Part shown: positions 7,438 to 16,801 of the stretch, piece after piece | Numbering within the stretch: the first letter of the stretch is position 1 | Layout of the letters: each line of letters starts with the position of its first letter | From: Legionella quinlivanii | Lineage (GTDB): Bacteria > Pseudomonadota > Gammaproteobacteria > Legionellales > Legionellaceae | DNA length: 64,000 nt | Assembly: GCF_003265995.1 (NCBI RefSeq) | Contig: NZ_MVJN01000013.1 | Coordinates: forward strand, 22,575-86,574 | Direction of reading: 5' to 3' | Translations under genes and position numbers: made by a program | The notes under the pieces: model-generated | Seen by the model: the letters and a program-made list of their open reading frames with translations, nothing else | The model's database searches: none | What the model was told of the DNA's origin: nothing

Positions 7438-8181
7438 ATGAATGCAAAAACTACAATAATACCCAATGCTCTTTTAGTGAGTTCTGTTTTGGCACTGGCA
7501 GGTTGTGCTGCAACCCAAACCGCACTTGAACATGGATCATTACAAGTTAGCACAAAACAGAGCGAGACTGTTTTTCTAGAGCCCGTCTCGAATGCTAAGA
7601 AAACAGTGTATGTTTCCGTGAAATCTACTGCCGATGAAGACGTGGATATTACTCCCCGATTAAAAACAGCCTTAATATCTCATGGTTATAAGGTGATGAA
7701 TAATCCAGGGGCTGCTCATTATCTCTTACAAGCGAACGTGCTTAAGGTTGGCAAGATGAGCATTGCTGCAAGTCAATCTGCATTAGGCGGGGGCTATGGT
7801 TCAGCTATTGCAGGTGCGGCAGTAGGAACTGCTGCAGGCAGTTTTACCAATTCAAGCAATGGCATGATTGCAGGAGGGCTTGCTGGAGGTGTCATTGGTT
7901 TAGCCGCGGATGCCTTAGTAAAAGATGTCAATTACACCATGATTACCGATATTCAAATCTCGGAGCGTGTTGGCAAGGGTATTAAAGTCAATGAACTGTT
8001 CCAATCCCGTTTGAAAAATGGAAGTGCTACTGTGACATCCCAGACCTCATCGCGTGAAAGCCAATACCAACGATATAGAACGCGAGTGGTGTCCAATGCC
8101 GATAAAGTGAATTTAAAGTTCCAAGAGGCGCGTCCAGCGCTCGAACAGGGATTAGTCAAAGTCATCGCAGGGATATTCTAA
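7438..8181 (+). CDS. traT: TraT-like outer-membrane lipoprotein (surface exclusion / serum resistance)
   Basis: ATG 7438 gives a clean lipoprotein signal, NALLVSSVLALAGC, with lipidated Cys23; the in-frame ATG at 7417 adds six residues before it. The 247-residue length matches TraT (about 244). The middle carries TraT's glycine/alanine-rich membrane stretches (GAAVGTAAGSF, GGLAGGVIGLAADALVKDVNYTM). TraT reduces mating between like donors and can protect against complement. In F, traT lies after traG and traS, whereas here it comes before traA. An inverted repeat with 7-base arms (8245-8264) lies in the gap downstream and may be an RNA hairpin before the next gene. Confidence 0.85.
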   Translation: MNAKTTIIPNALLVSSVLALAGCAATQTALEHGSLQVSTKQSETVFLEPVSNAKKTVYVSVKSTADEDVDITPRLKTALISHGYKVMNNPGAAHYLLQANVLKVGKMSIAASQSALGGGYGSAIAGAAVGTAAGSFTNSSNGMIAGGLAGGVIGLAADALVKDVNYTMITDIQISERVGKGIKVNELFQSRLKNGSATVTSQTSSRESQYQRYRTRVVSNADKVNLKFQEARPALEQGLVKVIAGIF

Positions 8182-8297
8182 TAAGGCCTTGATTTAAGCA
8201 GACGATTCAATTCCTTAAAAACAACCAGTAGAAATGATTAAAAATTAAGCAGTGAAGTGCTTAAGGGATTGTTGCAACCTAAAAACGGAGAAAGTGA

Positions 8298-8693
8298 ATG
8301 AAACTGAATAAAAAAATTACAGCAATGAAGGCTGCTACCCTGGTCGCTTCATTGCTTCTAACGGGAATTGGTTTCTCTGCTCCCATTGATAAAGAGGCTA
8401 TTTCGATGCGATGTGAAATGGTCTACAGCACGCTGGACAAGCTCTCTGAGGGGAACCTAAGCAAGCCCTGTGCATTGAGCGTTCAGTATGCGGGCTGGGT
8501 GATGCAGGTCGCCGCCAATTTAGTTCGGACCGAACGATATCCACTGGCATTGAAAAACCTAAGAATTGTGGAAGGCAATCTTAAAGAGGTTCATTCCAAA
8601 ACCCAGGACTGCGCGTATTTCTCTGCGAAAGTGGTTCCTTCTTTAAATGAGGTTGATAGTTTAATCACCGAGCTCAAAACCATGCCCAATTGA
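8298..8693 (+). CDS. Exported small protein of the transfer operon, unknown function
   Basis: The 131-residue protein begins with a signal peptide (basic MKLNKKITAMK, hydrophobic core, cleavage near GFSA). The mature part has three Cys and helical segments but no family I recognise. ACGGAGA lies 8 bases before the ATG and contains a GGA that could be a CsrA site. It is placed between traT and the pilin gene and is read in the same direction, so it is probably a periplasmic accessory of pilus assembly or mating. Confidence 0.6.
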   Translation: MKLNKKITAMKAATLVASLLLTGIGFSAPIDKEAISMRCEMVYSTLDKLSEGNLSKPCALSVQYAGWVMQVAANLVRTERYPLALKNLRIVEGNLKEVHSKTQDCAYFSAKVVPSLNEVDSLITELKTMPN

Positions 8694-8739
8694 TTCAGTG
8701 CAGTCGGTTAGCCCAAAAAAATGACAAGAGGAAAAGGTA

Positions 8740-9027
8740 ATGAAAATAAGTAAAGCAATAATCCGTTTGGTGCAAAAGGCAGGGTCAGCGCTGGTGTTTG
8801 CGCTCCTATCAAGAAGCGTGTTTGCTAGCGACTTATTAGCGAACGCTTTAGAAGGGGATGTGAAAGATTCATTAGGAAGCGGCTCCATGTTTTGGAAAGT
8901 CTTTATCCTGGTGGACATTATTCTCGCCACCGCAATGGCTGTGAAAAGCAAAAACCCTATGGTGTTTATTGGTGTGACGGCGGTTGCTTTTATTCCAGCC
9001 TTTTTACTGAAAACGTTTGTATTTTGA
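8740..9027 (+). CDS. traA: F-type pilin TraA
   Basis: This is a 95-residue prepilin with a long signal region ending near SVFAS, leaving about 66 mature residues. F pilin matures to 70. The mature part has an N-terminal polar segment (DLLANALEGDVKDSLGSGS), a first membrane helix (FWKVFILVDIILATAMAV), a basic turn (KSKN) and a second helix (MVFIGVTAVAFIPAFLL), the F-pilin topology. It is the first structural gene of the traA-L-E-K-B order. AGAGGAAAAGG precedes the ATG. Confidence 0.82.
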   Translation: MKISKAIIRLVQKAGSALVFALLSRSVFASDLLANALEGDVKDSLGSGSMFWKVFILVDIILATAMAVKSKNPMVFIGVTAVAFIPAFLLKTFVF

Positions 9028-9033
9028 GGAGGG

Positions 9034-9336
9034 TTGATGATGAGCCCCATGAACTATCAATTCCTAAGTCACATTGATGCGCCTAAAAGGATTTTAACCT
9101 TAACCATGGATGAGCTAGTGGTGGCTGGAATGGGTTTTATGCTGCTTATCATTTCCAATCAAAAGACGTTGGTCGCCCTGTTAGGTTTTAGTTTGTTAAG
9201 TGGATTGCGGTATTTGAAGAAAGGGGAGGGGCCAAAAGCACTGTTAGTGCTGGCGTATTGGCATCTACCCAGTGTCATCACGCAATTTTTCTTGCCCAAA
9301 CTCCCTTTATCACACCACCGTGTGTACGTGGCTTAA
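9034..9336 (+). CDS. traL: TraL, F-type pilus assembly membrane protein
   Basis: The 100-residue length matches TraL. It begins near a strong GGAGG site; ATG 9034, 9037 and 9049 are alternatives. The conserved pattern is visible: FLSHIDAPKRIL at the start and a hydrophobic pair of segments around 30-60. TraL is an inner-membrane part of the F-type secretion channel, related to VirB3. It lies between the pilin gene and traE as in F. Confidence 0.85.
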   Translation: MMMSPMNYQFLSHIDAPKRILTLTMDELVVAGMGFMLLIISNQKTLVALLGFSLLSGLRYLKKGEGPKALLVLAYWHLPSVITQFFLPKLPLSHHRVYVA

Positions 9337-9344
9337 GGAAAAAC

Positions 9345-9914
9345 ATGGATTTCAACAGTTATCAAAACCGCTTAAGCCAATTGTCCGCACGCTTAAATCT
9401 CATGGTGATGCTAGTGTTTGGTCTATTGGTGTCCAACGTTTTGTTATCTTGCTTTTTGTTTAAAGCCTGGAATCACCATACCATCGAAGTAACGCCTTTT
9501 AGTGGCGAGCCTTCCTATTTGAAATCAGCCGCCAGTGTGGACGGCCATTACTTAAGTCTTATGGCAGAGAATTTTGTGAATGAACGGTTAAATGTAACAC
9601 CGGAAACCGTGGATGCCAATCATCAACGCCTGCTTTCATATGTCAATCATCAGTATTACACCCCAATGCTAAGGCTTTTAACCAATGAGGCCAAGGTTAT
9701 CAAAGCCAAAAAAATGTCGTCCATTTTTTATTTCGATAAAAACAAACCGAACGCACAAGAACTGACAGTCGTAGTTTCAGGCAAATTGAGGCGGTTTGTA
9801 GGGCTTCGAGCATTAAATGATGAGCGTAAGACCTACATTTTGCGGTTCCAATATAAAGACAGTCGTCTGTCCATCGTTCAATTTTCGCTTTTAAAGGAGA
9901 AACAAGATGCATAA
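9345..9914 (+). CDS. traE: TraE, VirB5-position inner-membrane assembly protein of F-type T4SS
   Basis: ATG 9345 (MDFNSYQNRL) follows AAGGAAA; the frame is open further upstream but would overlap traL. The 189 residues match TraE length. One membrane anchor at about 20-40 (LMVMLVFGLLVSNVLLSCFLF) is followed by a periplasmic domain with KDSRLSIVQFSLLKEK at the end. TraE is needed for pilus assembly. Its last 8 bases overlap traK. Confidence 0.85.
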   Translation: MDFNSYQNRLSQLSARLNLMVMLVFGLLVSNVLLSCFLFKAWNHHTIEVTPFSGEPSYLKSAASVDGHYLSLMAENFVNERLNVTPETVDANHQRLLSYVNHQYYTPMLRLLTNEAKVIKAKKMSSIFYFDKNKPNAQELTVVVSGKLRRFVGLRALNDERKTYILRFQYKDSRLSIVQFSLLKEKQDA

Positions 9915-10623
9915 ACCATTCGGCATCGCGCTGGCTTTGTCCTCCACAGTCGCACTGGGGGCTAACAGCATTCCGGTGAAAGACAATGGCGATATTGCAT
10001 TAACCCTCAGTCAGGGAAATTACAACCGCCTGGTAGTCAAAAACGATAAAGTCATGGAAGCAGTATTTCCTCGCAATGCAATGGCCATTAAAAGGGATCC
10101 CCAAGATGGGTCTGTCTATGTAATGTTGGCAACGAACAATCCATTTACATTGTTTTTAACCACCGAAGCGGGCCGCCATTTTTCAATTACCTTAAATGGG
10201 GAGGAGTCTTTGGGCAAAACCATTGAATTAGTTCCCGTGACGCCTGTACTTCCTTCATCGAAAACGGTGGGGTCAAAAACAAACTCAAAAGCCATCCCAC
10301 AAGAGGCGGTTCCCGAAGCCATTCTTGCCCTGCTCACACACATGGAGCAACAAAAGCCATTTGCTGACGTGACTGTCAAACGCCCCTTTGCAAAAGTAGA
10401 ACGTTGGTCAAAAGGATTAACGCTCTTACCCAAAGAGTCCTGGGAGGGCAAGCTATTAAAGGGTGAGGCCATCGAATTATACAACGGGGGCAAGGAGTCT
10501 TTGGAGTTGGCAGAAGGGTGGTTTGCCAAAGAAGAAACACTCGCCATTAAATTGTCTAAACCCGCCATTGCCCCGGGAGAAAAGGCGATGCTCTACCGCG
10601 TTTTGGGAGTGAAGCATGGCTAA
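9907..10623 (+). CDS. traK: TraK, outer-membrane-side secretin-like core protein
   Basis: The 238-residue protein has a signal peptide (ALALSSTVALGAN) and the beta-rich, secretin-like character of TraK, comparable to VirB9. TraK joins TraB and lipoprotein TraV in the F-type outer-membrane core complex. It overlaps traE upstream and traB downstream by 8 bases each, which points to coupled translation. The segment of Thr, Lys and Pro at about 105-130 is a probable linker. Confidence 0.85.
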   Translation: MHKPFGIALALSSTVALGANSIPVKDNGDIALTLSQGNYNRLVVKNDKVMEAVFPRNAMAIKRDPQDGSVYVMLATNNPFTLFLTTEAGRHFSITLNGEESLGKTIELVPVTPVLPSSKTVGSKTNSKAIPQEAVPEAILALLTHMEQQKPFADVTVKRPFAKVERWSKGLTLLPKESWEGKLLKGEAIELYNGGKESLELAEGWFAKEETLAIKLSKPAIAPGEKAMLYRVLGVKHG

Positions 10624-11971
10624 CTGGCAATGGAACAAGCGGGTGAAGGGGCGTCAGCTGCGCACCTTGATGGTGGCTGGTGCTGGTCTATTTTTCATAA
10701 TCGTCATGGTTATTGTGCTATTGGCCGATGGGCGACCCAAAAAGCATTCGGTAGTTAAAAAATCCCTGGATTTAACAGGCATTGTCGAGGAATCGTTTAC
10801 CGATGCCGTAGCAGAGAATGCGCTTACAGTCCAACAAACAGAGCTTGAATCCTTAAAAAAGCAAATTAATGAATTGACCCACAACATTAAAGCCATGGAT
10901 GAGGAGCATCAAAAAGAGTTAAAGGCGCAAAAAGAAGAATTGACCGCTGTACAAGCGTTGGCTTTAGTCAATCAGGACAAACGAAATTCAGAGCCGCAAA
11001 ACACCCCTGACGAATTAAAAGACGTACAAAACCCACAGCTATGGCATAACCCCAACACCTATGCCATGAATCACTTAAGTGGCAGTCCGGTTTTATCGGA
11101 TGCAAACCTTCAAATAAACACCGTGTCCTTTCGACCTAAACGGCGCATGACCAAAACGCATCCTAACTTCTATCTTAATCCTGCCCATTACGTTCCTTCC
11201 AACACCTCGGTACGGGCCGTTATTTTAGGTGGGGCCGATGCGGATGCATCCGTTAATGGCCAATCCAAAAACAATGGCGTCATGCTGTTTAAGTTCCTGG
11301 AAGATGGAACATTGCCTAATGGTCAGCGCTCACGCTTAAAAGGATGCCGGGTCAGTGCCAATTCCTATGGGGATATTTCCAGTGAACGCGCCTATGGAAC
11401 GCTTTACCGACTGTCCTGTGCCCATCCAGGTGAGCCGATTATTGATAAGGAAGTCACTGGCTGGGTGTTTTTTAATGGCAAAGTCGGTATCAAAGGAAAG
11501 CCGCTGATGCGGGATGGCAAGGTCATGACCTGGGCAGGAGTGAGCGGTGTGTTATCCGGTGTGGCGTCGGCTGCGCAATACGCCCAAAGTGTGCAAGCCA
11601 TTGGCCCTTATGGCGCAAGCTCAGTGGTGCCCAGTAGTCAAATTGCACCCTTTGCCGCTTATGGCGGGGCGTCTAAAGCAGCGGATACCCTGTCTCAATA
11701 TTATGTCAAACGTGCTGAACAATACCACCCAGTCATTCAAGTAGGCTCTGGCAATGTGGTGACCATTGTCTTTAAAGACGGCTTTTATTTAGCGCCTGAT
11801 GACGACAAACGTCAGCATGCGAGTAACCAGGTCAAAGCACAGCAAGCCTCAGAGGAGCTCATCGCTGCTCCTGAGGATAATCAGAATAATGAGATGAATT
11901 TTACTGTTCCCCCAGAGGTCTTGGGACGAATTGACCAGGCGAGCGTCAACAATGCAGGAGGGTTGCGATGA
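10616..11971 (+). CDS. traB: TraB, VirB10-like envelope-spanning scaffold of F-type T4SS
   Basis: The 451 residues match TraB (about 475 in F). One inner-membrane helix lies near residues 18-36 (LMVAGAGLFFIIVMVIVLLA), then a coiled coil at about 60-115 rich in Glu, Lys and Gln. The C-terminal VirB10-type domain includes SVRAVILGGADADA, LPNGQRSRLKGCRVSAN and the hydrophobic GVSGVLSGVASAAQYA loop that in the family reaches the outer membrane. It overlaps traK by 8 bases and traV by 4. Confidence 0.9.
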   Translation: MANWQWNKRVKGRQLRTLMVAGAGLFFIIVMVIVLLADGRPKKHSVVKKSLDLTGIVEESFTDAVAENALTVQQTELESLKKQINELTHNIKAMDEEHQKELKAQKEELTAVQALALVNQDKRNSEPQNTPDELKDVQNPQLWHNPNTYAMNHLSGSPVLSDANLQINTVSFRPKRRMTKTHPNFYLNPAHYVPSNTSVRAVILGGADADASVNGQSKNNGVMLFKFLEDGTLPNGQRSRLKGCRVSANSYGDISSERAYGTLYRLSCAHPGEPIIDKEVTGWVFFNGKVGIKGKPLMRDGKVMTWAGVSGVLSGVASAAQYAQSVQAIGPYGASSVVPSSQIAPFAAYGGASKAADTLSQYYVKRAEQYHPVIQVGSGNVVTIVFKDGFYLAPDDDKRQHASNQVKAQQASEELIAAPEDNQNNEMNFTVPPEVLGRIDQASVNNAGGLR

Positions 11972-12258
11972 AGCACTCGATGGTTGTTTTAATGCCTATC
12001 CTTTCAGCTCTTTTAACCGGTTGCGGGACCATGAATTCCAATTTCAGTTGCAATGCCACAGCAGGGGATAGTTGTCTGACGATTGAGCAGGTCGATGCCA
12101 TGACCCGCTTTGCGGATGATGTCAAAACAGACCCACCCAAACGGGGAATGATGAAAGCAGACAACGAGGTTCAAGCCATTGAAGGAGCAATCATCAAACA
12201 ACACAAAGGGCAGTCCGTATGGATTGCAAAACCCAGTGCGGGGCAATCATGGGCTTAA
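11968..12258 (+). CDS. traV: TraV, short F-type outer-membrane lipoprotein
   Basis: The lipoprotein signal LMPILSALLTGC places the lipidated Cys at residue 19, followed by GTMNSNFSCNATAGDSCLTIEQV, the TraV pattern with two more Cys. At 96 residues it is shorter than F TraV (about 171), so it may keep only the core-anchoring part. It is coupled to traB (4-base overlap) and to traC, whose ATG lies inside its last codons. Confidence 0.8.
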   Translation: MKHSMVVLMPILSALLTGCGTMNSNFSCNATAGDSCLTIEQVDAMTRFADDVKTDPPKRGMMKADNEVQAIEGAIIKQHKGQSVWIAKPSAGQSWA

Positions 12259-14861
12259 ATGCGAGCGTTTGGCGTGATAAAGCCAGGAAAGTGTTACACC
12301 GGTGGAGCCACCAGTTGGGGGAAACTTTAAGCAGTGAGCCGCAATCACTGGCTGATCACCAAAAAGGCAAGGGATCCTTACAGGTCGACTTACCTTCGTT
12401 TCGCAGTTTACTGCCCTATGAAACGATTGATGACGATCGGTTATTTATCAATCAGAACTCCATTGGCTTTGGTCTTGCTGTGCTCCCGAGTTCTGGAGCT
12501 GACGAATCGCTGATGCTATCGCTGGCTTCACTGTTTAAAAACAAGCTGCCCGCAGGGGTTGATTGTACGGTGATGCTCTACAAACACCATTATGTATCGC
12601 ATAGGCTTTCAGAGAGTTTTTCTCCTATTTTAGAGCGGGGAGGCATTTATGCCGAGCTGGCCAGAATGAGTGTGGATTTTCATCTTAAGGCGATAAAAAA
12701 AGGGTATAAAAACGGTCGCAATGTGCCTGCTCAGCTAGTCGACTACTCCGCCTACCTTTTTATCTCAGCAAGGCGCCATGCGGCAAGTCGTCAGAGTTTA
12801 ATTCGTTTACGTGAGGACTGGGAGTCTGAGTTAAAAGCCGCAGGCTTTGGCTTTTATCAAATGGAACACCTTGAGTTCAAATCCTTGATGCGAACGCTGG
12901 TATCGCCCTCTTTAGATGAAATGGGCTGGCCAGTTGTTGAGAATGGAAGAGGATTGATTCGGGATGATATTCCCAATCTTACGAGCGTGTATGAAATTCA
13001 CGATAAATGCATTGATATCTCAAGTCGTAATGCAGACCATGAAGAACAAAAGGTAAGGATTGTTAATTGCCAAGTCAGTAAGTGGCCTGATCCCAAAGAT
13101 AGTCAATCCCAATTCGGCTTATGGCAAACACCGGATTTATTCGCCAATCTGTTACGCCCCGAACATGGCATTCAATGCCCCTTTTTAATCAGTTTTACGA
13201 TTCGCGGCGTTAATCGTGAAAGAACAAAAAAAACCGCTAAGCGCCGCGCAGGAGATGCGAACAAAAATAATAATGCGGTGCAAAACTTTTTGGCACCCGG
13301 AACTGCGGAGCAAGCGGCGCAGTGGAGTCTCGTTCATCAGGAAGTGTCGCGGGATAACATGGATTTATTGCCGACATTTTATAACCTGATGCTGTTTACA
13401 GACAGTGAACACGAGCGGGAACATATCGCCAAGGTAGTCAGTAGTTATCGTCAATACGGCTTTACGCTAACCCAAAGTCATGGAACCCAATGGCTTCGTT
13501 TTATGGGCTCACTCCCGTTTATATTAACGGAAGGATTATTTTCACGCTTGGAGCTTATGGGGCTGACGAAGCAGCTTAGTAATTATAACATTGCGAATCT
13601 CCTGCCCCTGGTGGCTGATTTCAAAGGCTGTAAAGAGGGGTTGTTAATGCCCACTTACAGGCATCAATTATTCTTTTACGATCCTTTCGATGATCGCAAT
13701 TTATCCATCTCCAATTATAACCGGTTGACGGTGGCAGCCCCTGGTGCGGGTAAATCTTACTTACAGCAAGCGCTACTCTTAGATGGACTTTCACGCGGCC
13801 ATCAAATCTTTGTGATTGATTTAGGAGAATCTTACAAACATTTATGCCAAATGGTTGGAGGCACGTATGTAGATGCCACAACCATTAGCTTAAACCCTTT
13901 TACTCTGTTTGATTTTGAAGGAACGACGGAGATAGAAGGCACACAGGTCAACAACTACATTCAAATGAGGGATTTGTTGGCGATCATGGCAAGCCCGGAA
14001 CAAGGATTGGATGAGGTTCAAAAAGATTGGTTGCTCAATGCCTTGCTCACCGCATGGAAAAAACAAAAAAATCAGTGTTGCATCGATGATGTGCTGGATT
14101 CGTTAAAGGACATTTTACATACGCCGGAAGGTGAAGGGGATAGACGACTCAAAGACTTATTGGTGTTGTTAGGCAAATACGGGAAAGACGGCTTGTACGG
14201 AACACTCTGCAATGGCAAAACCCCATCATTCAACCATTCCATGTTCACGGTGTTTGAGTTAGGAGGCTTTGAATCCAATCCGCAATTATTGATTATTGTG
14301 ATGTTTATCATGATTGTCATTATTCAAGGCCAGTTCTATCACTCGGATAGGCGATTAAAAAAACAATGTAATTTTGATGAAATCTGGCGCGCCTTGATGA
14401 ATAGCTCTAACCCGCTGATGGCGAACTTTATTGAACAAGGGTGGCGGACCGCGAGGAAATACCTCGCCGGATTTTCAGGGGTGACGCAACAATTATCCGA
14501 TACCCAAAACACAGCGCAAGGGCGCGCTATTGCAGCGTGCTCCGATACAAAATTCATTATGAAGCAAGGAGCATTCAAAGAGTATATTGCAGAACATCCT
14601 ACTCTGTTTACCCCATTGCAACAACGGGTCATTGAGTCCTTTGGCGAGGCCAAATTACAGGGCTTTTCTGATTTCATGCTCCAGTGCGGCAGTGTGTATA
14701 CCTTTCATCGTTATTTTTCCGATCCCTATTCAAGGGTTTTATTTTCAACGAGTGGGGATGAATTTGGGGATATTGAAGCCTTGGTGCAGTCTGGTGTGTC
14801 TCTAAGTGAAGCCGTCAAACAGGTTGCGCTTAAGTATTATGGAGCCCTGTTATGCGAGTAA
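12249..14861 (+). CDS. traC: TraC, VirB4-like ATPase of F-type T4SS
   Basis: ATG 12249 (MGLNASVWRD) overlaps the traV stop; the frame opens earlier at 12219 but would bury more of traV. The 870-residue length is normal. Walker A GAGKS is at residues 499-503 within VAAPGAGKSYLQQALLLDG, and FDEIWRALMN is the Walker B region (about 712). The protein energises pilus assembly at the inner membrane. The N-terminal 450 residues are the TraC-specific domain. Confidence 0.93.
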   Translation: MGLNASVWRDKARKVLHRWSHQLGETLSSEPQSLADHQKGKGSLQVDLPSFRSLLPYETIDDDRLFINQNSIGFGLAVLPSSGADESLMLSLASLFKNKLPAGVDCTVMLYKHHYVSHRLSESFSPILERGGIYAELARMSVDFHLKAIKKGYKNGRNVPAQLVDYSAYLFISARRHAASRQSLIRLREDWESELKAAGFGFYQMEHLEFKSLMRTLVSPSLDEMGWPVVENGRGLIRDDIPNLTSVYEIHDKCIDISSRNADHEEQKVRIVNCQVSKWPDPKDSQSQFGLWQTPDLFANLLRPEHGIQCPFLISFTIRGVNRERTKKTAKRRAGDANKNNNAVQNFLAPGTAEQAAQWSLVHQEVSRDNMDLLPTFYNLMLFTDSEHEREHIAKVVSSYRQYGFTLTQSHGTQWLRFMGSLPFILTEGLFSRLELMGLTKQLSNYNIANLLPLVADFKGCKEGLLMPTYRHQLFFYDPFDDRNLSISNYNRLTVAAPGAGKSYLQQALLLDGLSRGHQIFVIDLGESYKHLCQMVGGTYVDATTISLNPFTLFDFEGTTEIEGTQVNNYIQMRDLLAIMASPEQGLDEVQKDWLLNALLTAWKKQKNQCCIDDVLDSLKDILHTPEGEGDRRLKDLLVLLGKYGKDGLYGTLCNGKTPSFNHSMFTVFELGGFESNPQLLIIVMFIMIVIIQGQFYHSDRRLKKQCNFDEIWRALMNSSNPLMANFIEQGWRTARKYLAGFSGVTQQLSDTQNTAQGRAIAACSDTKFIMKQGAFKEYIAEHPTLFTPLQQRVIESFGEAKLQGFSDFMLQCGSVYTFHRYFSDPYSRVLFSTSGDEFGDIEALVQSGVSLSEAVKQVALKYYGALLCE

Positions 14862-15187
14862 GTCCTCTTTTCTTAACCTCAATAGCGGCAGTGCTCGGTA
14901 TTGCAGGGATTTCCTATGGGATGATGCTAAAAACTGAGATTGCTTTTTTTGATGTCGAGGCGGTCCAAGGGCAATTCATTCGCCAGTTGGCCGAAGTCAA
15001 AGCGAGTGAGTCACAGGTGGAGCAGTCCACGAAACGATTTAATGCAGTCCTTAATCAATTGCTGGCTGAACTTGCACTGCAAAAGAAGATCATCATCTTA
15101 AGGAAAAACGGCGTGCTTGCCGGTGGTATGGATATTACCGATGAGGTGCGAATAAAGTTAAGCCAGGCCATGAGGAACCCGTCATGA
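14852..15187 (+). CDS. trbI: TrbI, F-type conjugation inner-membrane protein
   Basis: The 111-residue protein has one N-terminal membrane helix (LFLTSIAAVLGIAGISYGMML), then a polar coiled region, ending with KNGVLAGGMDITDEVRIKLSQAM, the typical TrbI tail. In F, TrbI influences pilus length and retraction. It overlaps traC by 10 bases and traW by 4, in the F order traC-trbI-traW. Confidence 0.8.
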   Translation: MRVSPLFLTSIAAVLGIAGISYGMMLKTEIAFFDVEAVQGQFIRQLAEVKASESQVEQSTKRFNAVLNQLLAELALQKKIIILRKNGVLAGGMDITDEVRIKLSQAMRNPS

Positions 15188-15816
15188 AAAAGGCCTCTTA
15201 CTTGCTTATTTTCATGATTTCAACGCAAGTTCATGCGAAATCGTTTGGTGTCGTAGGCGACGTGTTTCCTGTTAGGGAAAAGAGTTTTTTAACGCTTATT
15301 GAAGAGCGCTTAGCGGCTATGCAAGCCAATGGTGAGCTTGTGGCAATCAATCAGCGCTGGGTTGAAACGGTAGCCGAGCACGCAAACAGGCCAACTGCAT
15401 TGGAGCTTTCCCGCACGAACCGTTCAGTGCGTCATGATTACAGTCCAGAAATAACCTTAAGCCAGGACATCACGGATGAAAATGGCCGCGTTCTTTATAC
15501 GAAAGGAACTCATGTCAATGCCTTGCAACAGCTCCCTTCCTATGCACCGTGCTGGTTATTCTTTAATGCCGATGATGAAGCCCAGTTGAATTGGGCTCTT
15601 CATCAAAAAACGCGCTGCGCAAACCCTAAATTGATTCTGACAGGCGGTGCGGTTAATACAGCCGAGAAGCATTTGAATGCAGTGATTTATTTCGACCAAG
15701 CCGGAAAAATCACCAGAAAACTCCGTATTGCCCACGTTCCTGCAAAAGTGACACGCCACCAAAATCATCTGGTGATTGATGAACAAGCAATCAAGGAGAA
15801 TGGCGATGTGCTTTAG
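15184..15816 (+). CDS. traW: TraW, periplasmic F-type pilus assembly protein
   Basis: The 210-residue protein starts with a signal peptide (SYLLIFMISTQVHAKS). It carries the TraW features FGVVGDVFPVREKSFLTLIEERL near the N-terminus, DITDENGRVLYTKGTHVNAL in the middle and LNAVIYFDQAGKITRKL later. TraW partners with TrbC in the periplasm. It overlaps trbI by 4 bases and traU by 11. Confidence 0.87.
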   Translation: MKKASYLLIFMISTQVHAKSFGVVGDVFPVREKSFLTLIEERLAAMQANGELVAINQRWVETVAEHANRPTALELSRTNRSVRHDYSPEITLSQDITDENGRVLYTKGTHVNALQQLPSYAPCWLFFNADDEAQLNWALHQKTRCANPKLILTGGAVNTAEKHLNAVIYFDQAGKITRKLRIAHVPAKVTRHQNHLVIDEQAIKENGDVL

Positions 15817-16789
15817 GCTTCTGTTTCTAGCAATCCTTTTTCTAAGTGTTGCACCGCTTAACGCCAAACAGTGTACAGGGCATTTTGTAAACCCGATTAA
15901 GGATGTCTGTTGGCGGTGTTTGTTTCCTTTGTCTATCGGCAATGCAAAGGTGGTAAGTTCTTCACTCCCAGACACCGAAAATGCTTCTAGCCCCATAGGC
16001 GTTTGCCCCACAGGTATCGGGGTACGGATTGGCTTGAATATTGGATTTTGGGAGCCGATGGCGCTCACCGATATAACCGATACACCCTATTGCCTGGTCA
16101 ACCTTGGCGGCACTAAATTAAAGTTGGGCTTAAAGCAGGGCAGGGGAGGCCGTCATGTGGTGGGCAATGGGCAGCAACGCGCTTTTTTTCATGTGCACTG
16201 GTACAAGTACCCATTGATTAACTGGTTAAACTTAATTACTTCGGTAGGCTGTCTACAAAAGGGTGATTTTGACATTGCTTATCTAACCGAACTCGATCCC
16301 ACCTGGAAGGACTCCGAGATGAGCTTTGTGCTAAGCCCCGAATCGGTGTTATTCGGCAATCCAGTGGCCGCCAGTGCCTGTGCCGCAGATGCACTTTCCT
16401 CCACCATTGCCAATAAACCATTGGATAGCCTTTTTTGGTGTGCAGGCAGTCAAGGCACGCATTATCCACTGACCGGCCATGTGAACGCCTCGTTCTCACC
16501 TGTGCAAACCGCGCTGTTACTGACTGAGCGGATGAATTACAAAATGCACCGTGAGTTTTTAGTCTCTGACTCAAGCGAAAAAGCCGGTGCCATTTGCACA
16601 GAGCATTATTACCCCATTTCCCCTAAATCACGCTATCGCTATGAACTGGTGAACCAGGTGGCTGATGGCAGGCATTGTTACCCATCGGGCCACAGCACCT
16701 TGACTTGGGAGGCCGGAAAAATTAAACCGCATACCCCTGACCAATACGGGTTTTTAGTGTGGCGAAAACGTCACTGCACGTTTCTTTAA
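15806..16789 (+). CDS. traU: TraU, Cys-rich periplasmic conjugation protein
   Basis: ATG 15806 (MCFRLLFLAILFLS) is chosen because AAGGAG ends 7 bases before it; earlier in-frame ATGs at 15776 and 15800 are too far from or too close to that site. A signal peptide and about 328 residues match TraU. Conserved features include HFVNPIKDVCWRCLFPLSIG, GFWEPMALTDITDTPYCLVNLGG and many paired Cys, probably disulfide bonded by TrbB. TraU is needed for DNA transfer more than for pilus formation. Confidence 0.9.
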   Translation: MCFRLLFLAILFLSVAPLNAKQCTGHFVNPIKDVCWRCLFPLSIGNAKVVSSSLPDTENASSPIGVCPTGIGVRIGLNIGFWEPMALTDITDTPYCLVNLGGTKLKLGLKQGRGGRHVVGNGQQRAFFHVHWYKYPLINWLNLITSVGCLQKGDFDIAYLTELDPTWKDSEMSFVLSPESVLFGNPVAASACAADALSSTIANKPLDSLFWCAGSQGTHYPLTGHVNASFSPVQTALLLTERMNYKMHREFLVSDSSEKAGAICTEHYYPISPKSRYRYELVNQVADGRHCYPSGHSTLTWEAGKIKPHTPDQYGFLVWRKRHCTFL

Positions 16790-16801
16790 CTGGAGAGTTT
16801 C

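Noticed and set aside
10116..10568. Minus-strand frame of 150 codons over traK
   Set aside because: It is antisense to an operon gene in conserved order, with no recognisable domain.
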